Assembly: GCF_004117855.1 (NCBI RefSeq)
Contig: NZ_QWBW01000016.1
Coordinates: 52,059 to 116,058 of the forward strand
DNA: 64,000 nucleotides
Source of the DNA: Modicisalibacter coralii
GTDB taxonomy: Bacteria; Pseudomonadota; Gammaproteobacteria; Pseudomonadales; Halomonadaceae
Reading direction: 5' to 3'
Made by a program: the position numbers and the translations under genes. Of the stretch, positions 32,160 to 41,278 are shown piece after piece (position 1 is the stretch's first letter; each line of letters begins with the position of its first letter). Under the pieces are notes generated by a model. That model had not been told where the DNA came from. It was given only the letters and a program-made list of their open reading frames with translations, and ran no database searches.

Positions 32160-33461
32160 TCAGTTCATCGCCTGGGGCAGATACAGCGCGATCTCCGGGA
32201 AGAGCCGCATCAGCGCGATGGCGACGATCATCAGCAGGAAGAAGGGGATCGTGGCCTTGGTGATGGTGATGATGTCCTTGCCGGTCATGCCCTGGATGAC
32301 GAACAGGTTGAAGCCCACCGGCGGGGTGATCTGCGACATCTCGACGACGATCACCAGGTAGATGCCGAACCAGATCAGGTCGAAGCCGGCCTTGTCGATC
32401 AGCGGCATGATGATCGAGGTGACCAGCAGGATCAGCGAGATGCCGTCGAGGAAGCAGCCCAGCACCAGCAGGAACAGGGTCAGGATCACCAGCAGTGCGG
32501 TGGGCGAGAGGCCCAGGGTGGCGATGGCGTTGGCCAGTTTCATCGGCAACTGGGTGAAGCCCATCGCCGAGGAGAGAAAGGACGCGCCGGCGATGATGAA
32601 GGCGATCATGCAGGCGGTGCGGATCGCCGCGAACAGCGAGTCGAGGAAGATCGCCTTGTCGAAGTGGCCGTTGGCGCGGGCGATCAGCATCGACAGTACC
32701 ACGCCGGACGAGGCCGCCTCGGTGGGCGAGGCGAAGCCGCCGTAGATGCTGCCGAGGATGCCGCCGATCAGGATCAGCAGCGGAATCAACTGCAGGCTGC
32801 CGCGCAGTTTCTCGCCGAGGGTGGTGGAGGCCTCGCGCCGACCGGCGCGACCCTGACGCTCGCCGACCAGCAGCGACCAGCCGATCAGGTAGGCCATGAA
32901 CAGCACGAGCAACAGCAACCCGGGGCCGATGCCGGCGATGAACAGCCGCGAGATCGACTGCTCGGTGACCACGCCGTAGACGATCATCATGATCGACGGC
33001 GGAATCAGCAGGCCCAGCGTCGAGGCGCTGGCCAGGGTGCCGATCGCCAGGTTGGGGTCGTAGCCGCGCCGCTCGAGCTCCGGCAGGGTCATCTTGCCGA
33101 CGGTGGCGCAGGTCGCCGCCGAGGAGCCGCACACCGCGGCGAACAGGCCGCTGCCGATGATGTTGGAGTGCAGCAGGCGGCCGGGCAAACGGTTCAGCCA
33201 GGGCGACAGCGCGCGGAACATGTTGTCGGCGAGCCCGGAACGGAACAGGATCTCGCCCATCCACACGAACATCGGCAGGGCGGTGAGATCCCAGCCGTAG
33301 CTGGCGCCCCAGAAGTCGGAGGCGAGGATCGGCCCCGGGTCGAAGCTCGAGAACAGCGACAGGGCGATCCAGCCGGTACCCAGCAGGGCGAAGGCGATCC
33401 ACACGCCGCCGCCCAGCAGCAGGGCCAGGGTGGCGATCGTGACGAGGCTGAGGGTCAGCAC
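32160..33461 (-). CDS. dctM: TRAP transporter large permease (DctM)
   Basis: Large membrane subunit of a tripartite ATP-independent periplasmic transporter, 433 residues and about 12-13 helices. The conserved motifs LPMFVWMGEILFRSGL, AAVCGSSAATCATVGKMTLPE, LLIPPSIMMIVYG, GGFASPTEAA and QITPPVGFNLFVIQG are present. It uses the sodium gradient to import a carboxylate-type solute delivered by DctP. Last gene of a dctP-dctQ-dctM operon; converges on purU. Confidence 0.96.
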   Translation of the reverse strand: MLTLSLVTIATLALLLGGGVWIAFALLGTGWIALSLFSSFDPGPILASDFWGASYGWDLTALPMFVWMGEILFRSGLADNMFRALSPWLNRLPGRLLHSNIIGSGLFAAVCGSSAATCATVGKMTLPELERRGYDPNLAIGTLASASTLGLLIPPSIMMIVYGVVTEQSISRLFIAGIGPGLLLLVLFMAYLIGWSLLVGERQGRAGRREASTTLGEKLRGSLQLIPLLILIGGILGSIYGGFASPTEAASSGVVLSMLIARANGHFDKAIFLDSLFAAIRTACMIAFIIAGASFLSSAMGFTQLPMKLANAIATLGLSPTALLVILTLFLLVLGCFLDGISLILLVTSIIMPLIDKAGFDLIWFGIYLVIVVEMSQITPPVGFNLFVIQGMTGKDIITITKATIPFFLLMIVAIALMRLFPEIALYLPQAMN

Positions 33462-33519
33462 GGCAGCGGTCTCCTCGGTGATGGTTGGCGTTGGCGCGAG
33501 TGCTCGGCGAGGCGGGGGC

Positions 33520-34083
33520 TCACTCGCCGCCGGCCTCTTCGTGCTGTTCGGGAGCGATATAACGGCCGGGCGCCGTGACGGCGAAACGCAGGGTCGTGAG
33601 CAAAGCCTCGAGCAGGGCCAGGCCGAGCAGCGCCACGCCGACGCCGAGCACGCTCTGCGGAATCCACAGCGGGATGGCGAGCAGCCCCGAGGAGACGTCG
33701 CCGTATTCCAGACTTTCGCGGATCAGCGCGATCAATTCCCAGCCAAGCATCAGGGTCAGCGCCAGGGCGACCGTCAGGCAGGTCGCCTCGACCCATACCC
33801 GCGCGGCGGCGGGCAGGCGCGAGATCACCAGCGTCACGCGGATATGCGCGTGGTGCACGAAGGTGTAGGCCAGGCCGAGGAAGGTGGCGCCGACCAGCAG
33901 GTAGGCGGCGATTTCCGAGACGCCGCTGATCTCCCAGCCCAGCCGGGCGGCGCCGAGCAGCGACAGCAGGCCGTCGAGGCAGCGAAACAGCACCTGCAGC
34001 GTGACCAGCCCACAGATCGCGAGCATGCACAGCGCGGCGCCCCAGGCGCCGAGGTCGTAGAGTCGGGCGAGTCGAAAGGTCAT
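33520..34083 (-). CDS. dctQ: TRAP transporter small permease (DctQ)
   Basis: Four-helix small membrane subunit of the TRAP transporter, 187 residues from the ATG at 34083 (MTFRLARLYDLGAW). The segments ISGVSEIAAYLLVGATFLGLAYTF minus its ends and HIRVTLVISRLP are typical of DctQ. The C-terminal tail PEQHEEAGGE is hydrophilic. 58 bases separate it from dctM. A longer upstream frame exists but overlaps dctP and is not used. Confidence 0.92.
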   Translation of the reverse strand: MTFRLARLYDLGAWGAALCMLAICGLVTLQVLFRCLDGLLSLLGAARLGWEISGVSEIAAYLLVGATFLGLAYTFVHHAHIRVTLVISRLPAAARVWVEATCLTVALALTLMLGWELIALIRESLEYGDVSSGLLAIPLWIPQSVLGVGVALLGLALLEALLTTLRFAVTAPGRYIAPEQHEEAGGE

Positions 34084-34144
34084 GGCGGTATCCAGGCGGC
34101 GGGGTGCGAGGCCGGGCCGGCGGAGTAGCGCCGGCCCGGAGGCG

Positions 34145-35149
34145 TCAGTTCTGCGCCTGCTGGCGGGCGCGATAGTCCTCGACCAGCCGCTTGGCCTGGT
34201 CACCGGCGCGCTCCTGCCAGCTCTGGAACAGCGTGTCGCCGGCCGCCTGGAGCTGTTTCTCGAGTTCGCCCTGCGGCTTGCTGATGGTGATGCCATGTTC
34301 CTCGAGGGCCTCGGCGCTGGCCGCGCGGTCCGCCTTGCTCATCTGCCAGCCACGGCGCTCGGCCTGCTTGGCGGCATCGAGCACGGCCTTCCGGGACGCC
34401 TCGTCGAGATGGTCGAAGGCGCGCTTGTTGACGAACACGATGTTCTTGGGGAACCACAGGTTGGCGTCGCTGAAGTTCGAGACGTAATCCCAGGCGGCCA
34501 TCGACTTGCCGGTGGAGACCGAGGTGATCATGGCATCGACGCGGCCGGTGCTGAACGCGGTGGGGATGTCGGCCTCTTCGGTCTCGGTGGGGTTGCCGCC
34601 GAGATTCTCGACGAAGCGCTGGGTGTTGATGTTGGGGGCCCGCACGCGCAGCCCCTTGAACTGCGAGGCATCGGTCAGCTCGAAGTCGGTGTAGATGCCC
34701 TGCGACGGCCAGGGCACGGCGTACAGCGGCATCAGGCCTTCCTTGGCGAACAGCTCGGTGATGATCGGCTTGGAGGCCTGCCACAGGGCGTAGGCGTCTT
34801 CATAGCTGTTGGCCAGGCCCGGCAGGGTGTCGACCTCGTAGATCGGCGATTCGTTGGAGAGCGTCGAGAGGAAGATCTCCCCGGCCTGGACGGTGCCCCG
34901 GCGGACCGACGGCTTGATCTCGGCGTGCGAGATCAGCGAGCCGCCGCTGTGCACGGTGATCGCCAGTTCGCCATCGGTGGCCTTCTCGACGTCCTCGGCG
35001 AACTGCTTGGTGTTCTTGGTGTGAAAGCTGGCATCGCCGTAGGGCGTGGCCAGGTTCCACTGCTCGGCGGCCAGGGCGGGGGTGGAGGCGGCGGCGGACA
35101 GGGCGCCGGCGGCCATCAGCACGGCCAGCGGAGACAGCGAATGACGCAT
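34145..35149 (-). CDS. dctP: TRAP transporter periplasmic solute-binding protein (DctP)
   Basis: Substrate-binding protein of the TRAP system, 334 residues. A signal peptide (MRHSLSPLAVLMAAGALSAA, cleavage after ALAA near residue 26) precedes the mature domain. The family arginine that contacts the solute carboxylate is expected in the FKGLRVRAP segment, and TAFSTGRVDAMITS is the usual hinge motif. Substrate is not determined by sequence. Divergently beyond the regulator and VOC gene lie pxpABC for 5-oxoproline degradation; TRAP proteins that bind pyroglutamate are known (DctP6/7 of Bordetella), so pyroglutamate is a reasonable hypothesis. Confidence 0.93.
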   Translation of the reverse strand: MRHSLSPLAVLMAAGALSAAASTPALAAEQWNLATPYGDASFHTKNTKQFAEDVEKATDGELAITVHSGGSLISHAEIKPSVRRGTVQAGEIFLSTLSNESPIYEVDTLPGLANSYEDAYALWQASKPIITELFAKEGLMPLYAVPWPSQGIYTDFELTDASQFKGLRVRAPNINTQRFVENLGGNPTETEEADIPTAFSTGRVDAMITSVSTGKSMAAWDYVSNFSDANLWFPKNIVFVNKRAFDHLDEASRKAVLDAAKQAERRGWQMSKADRAASAEALEEHGITISKPQGELEKQLQAAGDTLFQSWQERAGDQAKRLVEDYRARQQAQN

Positions 35150-35222
35150 GGCAGAGACCTCGTGTTGTTGTTGAAAAGGTGCCAAGTCATTCTTCCGGCG
35201 CCCGCGGTCGAGGGTCAAATCG

Positions 35223-36173
35223 TTAATTCTTATTCCCAGTATCGGCCCAGGCTTTCACCTGCGGCAGGCTGGCATCGTCGGCATGATTGCGGTCGTAGTC
35301 GGCGGCGCATTGCCGCGCCAGATGCGCCACGCTGCGGCTGAAACGGGGGTAGCTCGCCGCCCGCCACACGGTCTCGTAGACCATCGCCGGCAGGGGCCGC
35401 GGCAGGGCCAGTCGTGCCAGTTCGCCGCGGCGCACGCTGTCGGCGACGGTGGAAACCGGCAGAACGCCCACGCCGAGCCCTTCGATGCTCATCCGGGCGA
35501 TGGTCATCAGGGTGCTGGCGCAGTGGATCTTGGGGGCGTCCATGCCCTGCTCGGCGAGATAGGCGACCAGTTCGGTATAGGGCCGGGCCTGCTTGGAAAA
35601 GGAGATGAACGGCAGGGCGCCCGGCCCCTCGGCGTGCAGGCGCTCGACGTGCTGCGGGGCGACGAACATGCCCATCTCGTAGGTGCACAGCGGCGTTTCC
35701 TCCACGGCCAGGCCCGGCGCCACGCCGTCCATGGCGAACAGCATGTCGAGATCGTTGTCGGCAAACCGTTGATGCAGCTGGGGGGAGATGTCGACGGTGA
35801 GTTCCAGGGTCAACTGGGGATAGCGCTCGGCGAGACGGCGCATGAAATCGGGAAACCAGCTGTTGGCGATGGTCTCGATGATCCCCAGGCGCAGGGTGCC
35901 GGAGAACGCTTCCTCGTTCTGGAACAGTCGCAGGGCTTCCTCGCGGCTTTCCAGCAGACGTTCGGCATGGGCGAAGAACTCGCGCCCCCGCAACGTGGGC
36001 TGGATGGGGCGAGCGCCGCGGTCGAGCAGCGACTCGCCGACCGCCGACTCGAGCCGGTTGATGCGGTCGGAGATCGACGGCTGGGTCAGGTGCAGCCGGG
36101 TGGCGACCTTGCGAAACGAGCCCAGCCTGACGACCCAGACGAAGGCCTCGAGTTCCTTGAAGTCGAAGGTCAT
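35223..36173 (-). CDS. LysR-family transcriptional regulator
   Basis: A 316-residue regulator with an N-terminal winged helix-turn-helix (FKELEAFVWVVRLGSFRKVA and TRLHLTQPSISDRINRLESA, about 5-45) and a C-terminal type-2 periplasmic-binding-like effector domain (GTLRLGIIETIANSWFPDFM onward). It lies 73 bases upstream of dctP and seven bases after a VOC-protein gene on the same strand, so it most likely controls the TRAP genes and perhaps the divergent pxpABC. Start at 36173 matches the family N-terminus MTFDFKELEAF. Confidence 0.9.
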   Translation of the reverse strand: MTFDFKELEAFVWVVRLGSFRKVATRLHLTQPSISDRINRLESAVGESLLDRGARPIQPTLRGREFFAHAERLLESREEALRLFQNEEAFSGTLRLGIIETIANSWFPDFMRRLAERYPQLTLELTVDISPQLHQRFADNDLDMLFAMDGVAPGLAVEETPLCTYEMGMFVAPQHVERLHAEGPGALPFISFSKQARPYTELVAYLAEQGMDAPKIHCASTLMTIARMSIEGLGVGVLPVSTVADSVRRGELARLALPRPLPAMVYETVWRAASYPRFSRSVAHLARQCAADYDRNHADDASLPQVKAWADTGNKN

Positions 36174-36180
36174 GGGCCGT

Positions 36181-36618
36181 TCAGGCCTTCTTGAACAGCA
36201 GCGTCTCGCGATCCTTGAAGGCCTTGAATTCCAGGGCGTTGCCGGAGGGATCGTAGAAGAACATGGTGGCCTGTTCACCGGGCTCGCCCTTGAAGCGCAC
36301 GTAGGGCTCGATCTCGAAGGCCACGCCGTTCTCGCGCAGCTTGTCGGCCAGTGCCTGCCAGGCGTCCATTTCCAGCACGATACCGAAATGCGGCACCGGC
36401 ACGCCGTGGCCGTCGACCGGGTTCTTGTGACTGGCGACCGGGGTGTCCCTGAGCGCCGGATTCAGGTGGCAGACGAACTGGTGACCGTACAGGTCGAAGT
36501 CGACCCAGGAATCCGAGGAGCGGCCCTCGGGGCAGCCCATGAAATCGCCGTAGAAGCGGCGGGCCTCGTCGATGTCGCGGACTTGGACGGCGAGATGGAA
36601 CGGATCGCTGACGGCCAT
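36181..36618 (-). CDS. VOC-family protein (glyoxalase/dioxygenase fold)
   Basis: A 145-residue protein with paired beta-alpha-beta-beta-beta modules: [20 protein letters not shown] (about 5-24) with a probable metal His, [16 protein letters not shown] with a second His, and the C-terminal [15 protein letters not shown] with the metal Glu. This His-His-Glu pattern fits metal-dependent VOC enzymes. Substrate unknown. The ATG at 36618 has a strong ribosome binding site (GAGGCCACC). It is cotranscribed with the LysR gene; the MITE at 36662-36825 lies just upstream and probably close to its promoter. Confidence 0.85.
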   Translation of the reverse strand: MAVSDPFHLAVQVRDIDEARRFYGDFMGCPEGRSSDSWVDFDLYGHQFVCHLNPALRDTPVASHKNPVDGHGVPVPHFGIVLEMDAWQALADKLRENGVAFEIEPYVRFKGEPGEQATMFFYDPSGNALEFKAFKDRETLLFKKA

Positions 36619-36661
36619 GGTGGCCTCCTCTTGCGTGATTGTCGTTGGGAGTGATGGTTCA

Positions 36662-36825
36662 AAGCTCATTTCAAAGCCGGTAGACGTGATGGGCCACCCG
36701 ACGACAAGGCTTCGCGAGGGCGCTGTAAACCCTTCCTTGGGCGCTACCTTTGCCATCCATGGCAAAGGACCCTCGCTTCGCCTTGTCCCCGGCGCCCATC
36801 ATGACTGGGGTTTGGAAACTAACTC
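36662..36825 (+). mobile_element. MITE copy A (164 bp)
   Basis: Non-coding element sharing most of its length with copies at 47599-47762 and 57783-57962. The core is a near-perfect palindrome, CCTTTGCCATCCATGGCAAAGG, shown here in words: CCTTTGCCAT, two bases, ATGGCAAAGG. It is flanked by GCGAGGGCGCTGTAAACCC on one side and GACCCTCGC on the other. Ends read AAGCTCATTTCAAAGCC and, inverted, GAGTTAGTTTCCAAACC. The flanking triplets are TCA and TTA. It sits between the VOC gene and pxpA; no gene lies in the remaining 177 bases before pxpA. Confidence 0.75.
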
Positions 36826-37002
36826 TTAGGATTCTTCCCCTCGCCGGCGCGCATCGTCAACGCTTTTCGTGGCTCGCTCGGCCATGAAAAGTTCCGTCGA
36901 TATTGGGCATCACGAAAAACGATTGGACCCGCTTCCTGGCGGTTCCTACAGTGGAAAACCCGGCGTTGCACCGCTTCATGACAACAATGACGAGGAGACT
37001 GC

Positions 37003-37755
37003 ATGCCCCTTCCATTACTCAACTGCGACATGGGCGAGAGCTTCGGCAACTGGACGCTGGGGCTCGACGACGAGGTCATGCCGCAGGTCGACTGTGCCAA
37101 CATCGCCTGCGGTTTTCATGCCTCCGACCCCATGGTCATGCGTCGCACCGTGGCGTTGGCGGTGGCCAGCGGCGTGCGAATCGGCGCGCATCCCGGCTAC
37201 CCGGACCTGCAGGGCTTCGGTCGGCGCTCGATGGCCTGCTCGCCGGCGGAGGTCGAGGCGATGCTGCTCTATCAGATCGGCGCGCTGGCGGGCATCTGCC
37301 GCGCCGAAGGGGGGCGCGTGGCCTACGTCAAACCCCACGGCGCGCTCTACAACGACATGGCCCGCGATAGCGAACTGCTACGCGCCGTGATGCGTGCGGT
37401 ACGCGCCTTCGATCCGGAACTGCCACTGCTGGTGATGGCCACCGCGGATCCGCGACCGACGCGGGAGCTGGCCGCGGAAATGGGCGTCACCCTGTGGTTC
37501 GAGGCCTTCGCCGATCGTGCCTACGACGCGAAGGGGCATCTGGTCTCGCGGCGCGAGCCCGGCGCGGTGCATCACGACCCGGCGACGATCGTCGATCAGG
37601 CGGTGCGCCTGGCGCGCGGCGAGGCGCTCGTCGCCAACGACGGCAGCGCCCTGCAACTGATCGCCGATACCCTCTGCGTGCACGGCGACAACGCCGAATC
37701 GGTGGCCGCGGTGCGCGCCATTCGCGACGCCTTCCGGGCGCTGGAGCGCGCATGA
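37003..37755 (+). CDS. pxpA: 5-oxoprolinase subunit PxpA (LamB/YcsF family)
   Basis: Subunit A of the prokaryotic ATP-dependent 5-oxoprolinase, which opens 5-oxo-L-proline (pyroglutamate) to glutamate. The 250-residue protein starts [17 protein letters not shown] and has the family motifs [37 protein letters not shown] and [23 protein letters not shown] ribosome binding site precedes the ATG. Its stop overlaps the pxpB start (ATGA). Confidence 0.96.
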   Translation: MPLPLLNCDMGESFGNWTLGLDDEVMPQVDCANIACGFHASDPMVMRRTVALAVASGVRIGAHPGYPDLQGFGRRSMACSPAEVEAMLLYQIGALAGICRAEGGRVAYVKPHGALYNDMARDSELLRAVMRAVRAFDPELPLLVMATADPRPTRELAAEMGVTLWFEAFADRAYDAKGHLVSRREPGAVHHDPATIVDQAVRLARGEALVANDGSALQLIADTLCVHGDNAESVAAVRAIRDAFRALERA

Positions 37756-38456
37756 CACCACGACTCGAGACGGTGGGCATGGATGCGTTGATCGTGCGCC
37801 TCTTCGACGCCATCGACGAGGCCAACATGCCCTGGCTGACCGCCGCCGACAGCGCCCTGCGCGCGGCCTTCGACGCGGCGCTGATCGATCTGGTGCCCTC
37901 CTATACCACCCTGCTGGTGCAGTTCGACGTGGCGCGACTCTCCCATGGCGAGGCGCGCGCCCGGATCCTGGCAGCCCTCGACGGTCTCGAGCCGGCGAGC
38001 AGCCAGCAGGGGCAGCATCACGTCATTCCGGTGTGGTACGACGCCAGCGTCGGCCCCGAGCTTTCGCGGATTGCCGAGCGCCTCGGCGTCGACGAGCAAA
38101 CCGTGATCGATCGGCACTGCGCCCGCGACTACTGTGTCTTCGCCCTGGGCTTCGCGCCCGGCTACGGCTTCATGGGGCTGGTCGAGGAAGCGCTGGCCAC
38201 GCCGCGGCTCAAGACGCCGCGCCAGACGGTGGCCGCCGGCAGCGTGGGCATCGCCGACCGGCAGACCGCGATCTACCCGCTGCGCTCGCCGGGCGGCTGG
38301 AACATCCTCGGCCGCAGCGCGGTGACGCTGTTCGATCGCGAACGCGACGGCTACAGCCTGCTGCGCCCCGGCGATCGGGTGCGCTTCGAGGCCGTCAGCC
38401 GCCAGGCATTCATCGACCAGGGCGGCGACCCATCCCCGCTGGAGGAGCGCCAATGA
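37752..38456 (+). CDS. pxpB: 5-oxoprolinase subunit PxpB (KipI family)
   Basis: Subunit B, 234 residues, with the KipI/allophanate hydrolase subunit 1 signature [15 protein letters not shown] and the downstream [20 protein letters not shown] and [12 protein letters not shown] segments. In Bacillus the homologue was named an antikinase, but with A and C it forms the 5-oxoprolinase. Overlaps both neighbours by four bases. Confidence 0.95.
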   Translation: MTPRLETVGMDALIVRLFDAIDEANMPWLTAADSALRAAFDAALIDLVPSYTTLLVQFDVARLSHGEARARILAALDGLEPASSQQGQHHVIPVWYDASVGPELSRIAERLGVDEQTVIDRHCARDYCVFALGFAPGYGFMGLVEEALATPRLKTPRQTVAAGSVGIADRQTAIYPLRSPGGWNILGRSAVTLFDRERDGYSLLRPGDRVRFEAVSRQAFIDQGGDPSPLEERQ

Positions 38457-39385
38457 CGCGTGAAACGACTCAGGGGTTGCGCGTCGAGCGGGCCGGTCCC
38501 CAGGCGCTGGTTCAGGACGCCGGGCGCTTCGGCGTGCGCCATCTCGGCGTGACCCAAGGCGGGGCGCTGGACTGGGTGTCGATGGGCTGGGCCAACTGGC
38601 TGCTCGGCAATCCGCCGGATGCCGCGGCGCTGGAGATCGCCGTCGGCGGGCTGGAACTGCATATCGAGACCAGCGGCCGCCTGGCGCTGGCCGGGGCCGA
38701 TCTCGACGCCACCCTCGACGGTCATCCGCTGCCGCTCAATGCCGGTTTCGAGGTCGAGGCCGGCCAGCGGCTGGCCTTCGCGCGTCCGGTCAGCGGCCTG
38801 CGCGCCTATCTGGCGGTGCCCGGCGGCATCGACGCCGAGCCGGTGCTGGGCAGTGTCGCCAGCGTGGTCCGCGAGGGCCTCGGCGGCCTGGACGGGCGGG
38901 GCCGCGCGCTCGAGGTCGGCGACCGCCTGGGCTGGCGCGGTGCCGCGGGGCCCGCGCGCTACCTGCCGCGGGGCGTCGTGCTGCCGCCCTCCGCCGGGAC
39001 GCATCTGGCGCTGGTGCCGGGCGCGCAGATCGCGCACTTCACCGGCGAGAGCGTCTTCGCCGCCTTCAACAGCGACTGGCAGGTGGACACCCGCGCCGAT
39101 CGCATGGGGGTCAGACTGACCGGCCCCGAACTGACCTGCCGGCTGACCGGGATGGTCTCGGAAGGCATTCCGCTGGGCGCCGTGCAGGTGCCGGCCGACG
39201 GCCAGCCGATCGTGCTGCTCAACGACCGCCAGACGATCGGCGGCTATCCGCGGCTCGGCGCGCTGACGCCGCTGGCCTGTGCGCGGCTCGCCCAGTGCGC
39301 CCCGGGGGAGACCCTGCGACTGGCGGCGCAGACGCCGGACGCGGCCCGGCGGGCGTATCTGGCGCAATGGGCCCATTGGCAGTAA
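38453..39385 (+). CDS. pxpC: 5-oxoprolinase subunit PxpC (KipA family)
   Basis: Subunit C, 310 residues, of the allophanate hydrolase subunit 2/KipA fold. LVQDAGRFGVRHLGVTQGGA, YLAVPGGID, FNSDWQVDTRADRMGVRL and LLNDRQTIGGYPRLG are conserved. It ends the pxpABC operon, 97 bases before the siderophore-type exporter. Confidence 0.95.
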   Translation: MTRETTQGLRVERAGPQALVQDAGRFGVRHLGVTQGGALDWVSMGWANWLLGNPPDAAALEIAVGGLELHIETSGRLALAGADLDATLDGHPLPLNAGFEVEAGQRLAFARPVSGLRAYLAVPGGIDAEPVLGSVASVVREGLGGLDGRGRALEVGDRLGWRGAAGPARYLPRGVVLPPSAGTHLALVPGAQIAHFTGESVFAAFNSDWQVDTRADRMGVRLTGPELTCRLTGMVSEGIPLGAVQVPADGQPIVLLNDRQTIGGYPRLGALTPLACARLAQCAPGETLRLAAQTPDAARRAYLAQWAHWQ

Positions 39386-39404
39386 CGTGCTCCGCTATCG
39401 GCGG

Positions 39405-39423
39405 GAAATGAGAATGATTCGTT
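39405..39423 (+). promoter_or_regulatory. Fur-box-like site before the ABC exporter
   Basis: GAAATGAGAATGATTCGTT lies in the short gap upstream of 39483. It contains GAGAAT and GATTCG hexamers close to the GATAAT repeats of the Fur consensus. Partial match only; supported by the iron-related neighbours. Confidence 0.45.
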
Positions 39424-39482
39424 GACGCAGGCGGCGTTTTCCTCAATGGTGTGCGCCTCACTCGCTATCCATCGAGGTCCGC

Positions 39483-41138
39483 ATGGAGCTGCTGCGCGTC
39501 GTCTTCCGCGATCATCGCTGGCCGTTCATCGGGGTCATGCTGCTCAGTCTGGCCAGTGCCGGACTGGGCATCGGCATCATCGCCTTCATCAACCAGCGGC
39601 TGATTGCCAGCACCGATGCCGCGCTTTCCGCGTTGCCCGGTTTCCTGGGGTTGCTGGTGCTGTTGCTGGGGGTGTCGCTCGGCTCCCAACTGGCGCTCAC
39701 CACCCTGGGGCACGATTTCGTCTACCGCCTGCGCGGGCGCTTGATCAAGCGCATTCTCGACACCGACGTCGAACGCCTCGAATCGCTGGGCAGCGCCCAC
39801 CTGCTGGCCAGCCTGTCGAGCGACGTGCGCAACGTCACCGTCGCCTTCGTGCGCCTGCCGGAGCTGGTCCAGGGAGTGATCCTGTCCGTGGCCTCGGTCG
39901 TCTATCTCGGCTATCTCTCGAGCGCGATGCTCGCCGTCACCGCGCTGTGGGTGCTCGTGACCCTGCTGGTCGGATGGTGGATGGTGTCGCGGGTCTACGC
40001 CCATCTGCGTCACGTCCGCGACGCCGAGGACCGGCTCTATCAGGACTTCGAGGCGGTGATCGACGGGCGCAAGGAGCTGGCGCTCAACCGCCACCGCGCG
40101 CGGCGTCTCTATCATGAGGTCTATGACCTCGACGCCCGGGACTATCGCCACCACGTGATCCGCGCCGACACCTTTCATCTCAGCGCCAACAACTGGGCCA
40201 ACATCATGATGCTCGGCGCCATCGGGGTGGCCTTCTACCTGGCCAATGGCCTGGGCTGGGCGGACACCACGGTGGCGGCGACCTATGCGCTGACCCTGCT
40301 GTTCCTGCGTACGCCGCTGATCCAGGCGGTGGGGGCGCTGCCCACGTTGCTCAGCGCCCAGGTGGCCTTCGACAAGCTCGAGGCGCTGGCGCTCGCCGAG
40401 GCGCAGCCGGGCTTCGTGCCCGGCACGGTGAAGGACGACTGGCAGACACTGGAACTGCGCGACGTCACCTATCGCTATCCGAGCCGCGGGGAGACGCCCG
40501 GTTTCGAAGTGGGGCCGATCGACCTGACGCTGCGGCGTGGCGAGCAGATCTTCCTGATCGGCGGCAACGGCAGCGGCAAGTCGACCCTGGCGCGATTGTT
40601 GACCGGGCTGTATCGGCCGCTGTCCGGCGAGATCCGCATCGACGGCGAGCCGCTCGCGCCCGAGCAGTGGCCGGCCTACCGGCAGTACTTCGCCAGCGTC
40701 TTCACCGACTTCCATCTCTTCGATCAATTGCTCGGGCCGGGCGGCGAGGCGGCGGATGCCGCGCTGCTCGATGCCTGGCTGGAACGGCTGGGCATGCGCG
40801 AGAAGCTGGAGTTCGTCGACCGGCGGGTGACGTCCACGCAGCTTTCCCAGGGCCAGCGCAAGCGTCTGGCCCTGCTGCTGGCGATCTGCGAGCAGCGCGA
40901 CGTGCTGTTGCTCGACGAATGGGCCGCCGACCAGGACCCGGTCTTCCGCCGGGTGTTCTATCGCGAGTTGCTGCCGGCGATGCGCGAGCGCGGCCTGACG
41001 GTGTTCGCGATCAGCCACGACGACAGCTACTTCGTGCACGCCGACCGGCTGCTGGAGATGCGCGACGGCCGGCTCGCCGAACTCACCGGCGACCAGCGCG
41101 AGCGCGCCACTCGCGATGCGGTCTCGCGCATCGAATAG
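39483..41138 (+). CDS. PvdE/SyrD-like cyclic peptide (siderophore) ABC exporter
   Basis: Fused membrane-ATPase ABC exporter half-transporter of 551 residues. Six transmembrane helices occupy about 1-290; the ATPase domain has Walker [15 protein letters not shown] (about 360), the signature [14 protein letters not shown] and Walker [14 protein letters not shown]. In this family the usual Walker B follow-up glutamate is kept (DEW). The arrangement matches the cyclic peptide exporters PvdE, SyrD and YojI, which export siderophores or lipopeptides. A Fur-like site precedes it and a TonB-dependent receptor follows 140 bases later, pointing to siderophore traffic. No peptide synthetase gene is in the window. 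Confidence 0.82.
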   Translation: MELLRVVFRDHRWPFIGVMLLSLASAGLGIGIIAFINQRLIASTDAALSALPGFLGLLVLLLGVSLGSQLALTTLGHDFVYRLRGRLIKRILDTDVERLESLGSAHLLASLSSDVRNVTVAFVRLPELVQGVILSVASVVYLGYLSSAMLAVTALWVLVTLLVGWWMVSRVYAHLRHVRDAEDRLYQDFEAVIDGRKELALNRHRARRLYHEVYDLDARDYRHHVIRADTFHLSANNWANIMMLGAIGVAFYLANGLGWADTTVAATYALTLLFLRTPLIQAVGALPTLLSAQVAFDKLEALALAEAQPGFVPGTVKDDWQTLELRDVTYRYPSRGETPGFEVGPIDLTLRRGEQIFLIGGNGSGKSTLARLLTGLYRPLSGEIRIDGEPLAPEQWPAYRQYFASVFTDFHLFDQLLGPGGEAADAALLDAWLERLGMREKLEFVDRRVTSTQLSQGQRKRLALLLAICEQRDVLLLDEWAADQDPVFRRVFYRELLPAMRERGLTVFAISHDDSYFVHADRLLEMRDGRLAELTGDQRERATRDAVSRIE

Positions 41139-41208
41139 TCGGCGGCCGCGAAGGAAGCCGGGCGGTGAAGACAGGCCGGGAAGCCGGATGACTTTTTCAG
41201 TTGTAGTG

Positions 41209-41227
41209 GATAATGACAATCCTTATC
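41209..41227 (+). promoter_or_regulatory. Strong Fur box upstream of the TonB-dependent receptor
   Basis: GATAATGACAATCCTTATC matches the 19-base Fur consensus GATAATGATAATCATTATC at 17 of 19 positions. It is 52 bases upstream of the receptor ATG, so iron repression of the receptor is very likely. Confidence 0.85.
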
Positions 41228-41278
41228 ATTTTCTTCCACAACTAGAAAACATTCAGACGATCATCCGAGGCCTTTCCC

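Noticed and set aside
37752..38456. Naming PxpB as a sporulation kinase inhibitor (KipI)
   Set aside because: The gene is in a tight pxpABC operon in a gammaproteobacterium, where the 5-oxoprolinase role is the established one.
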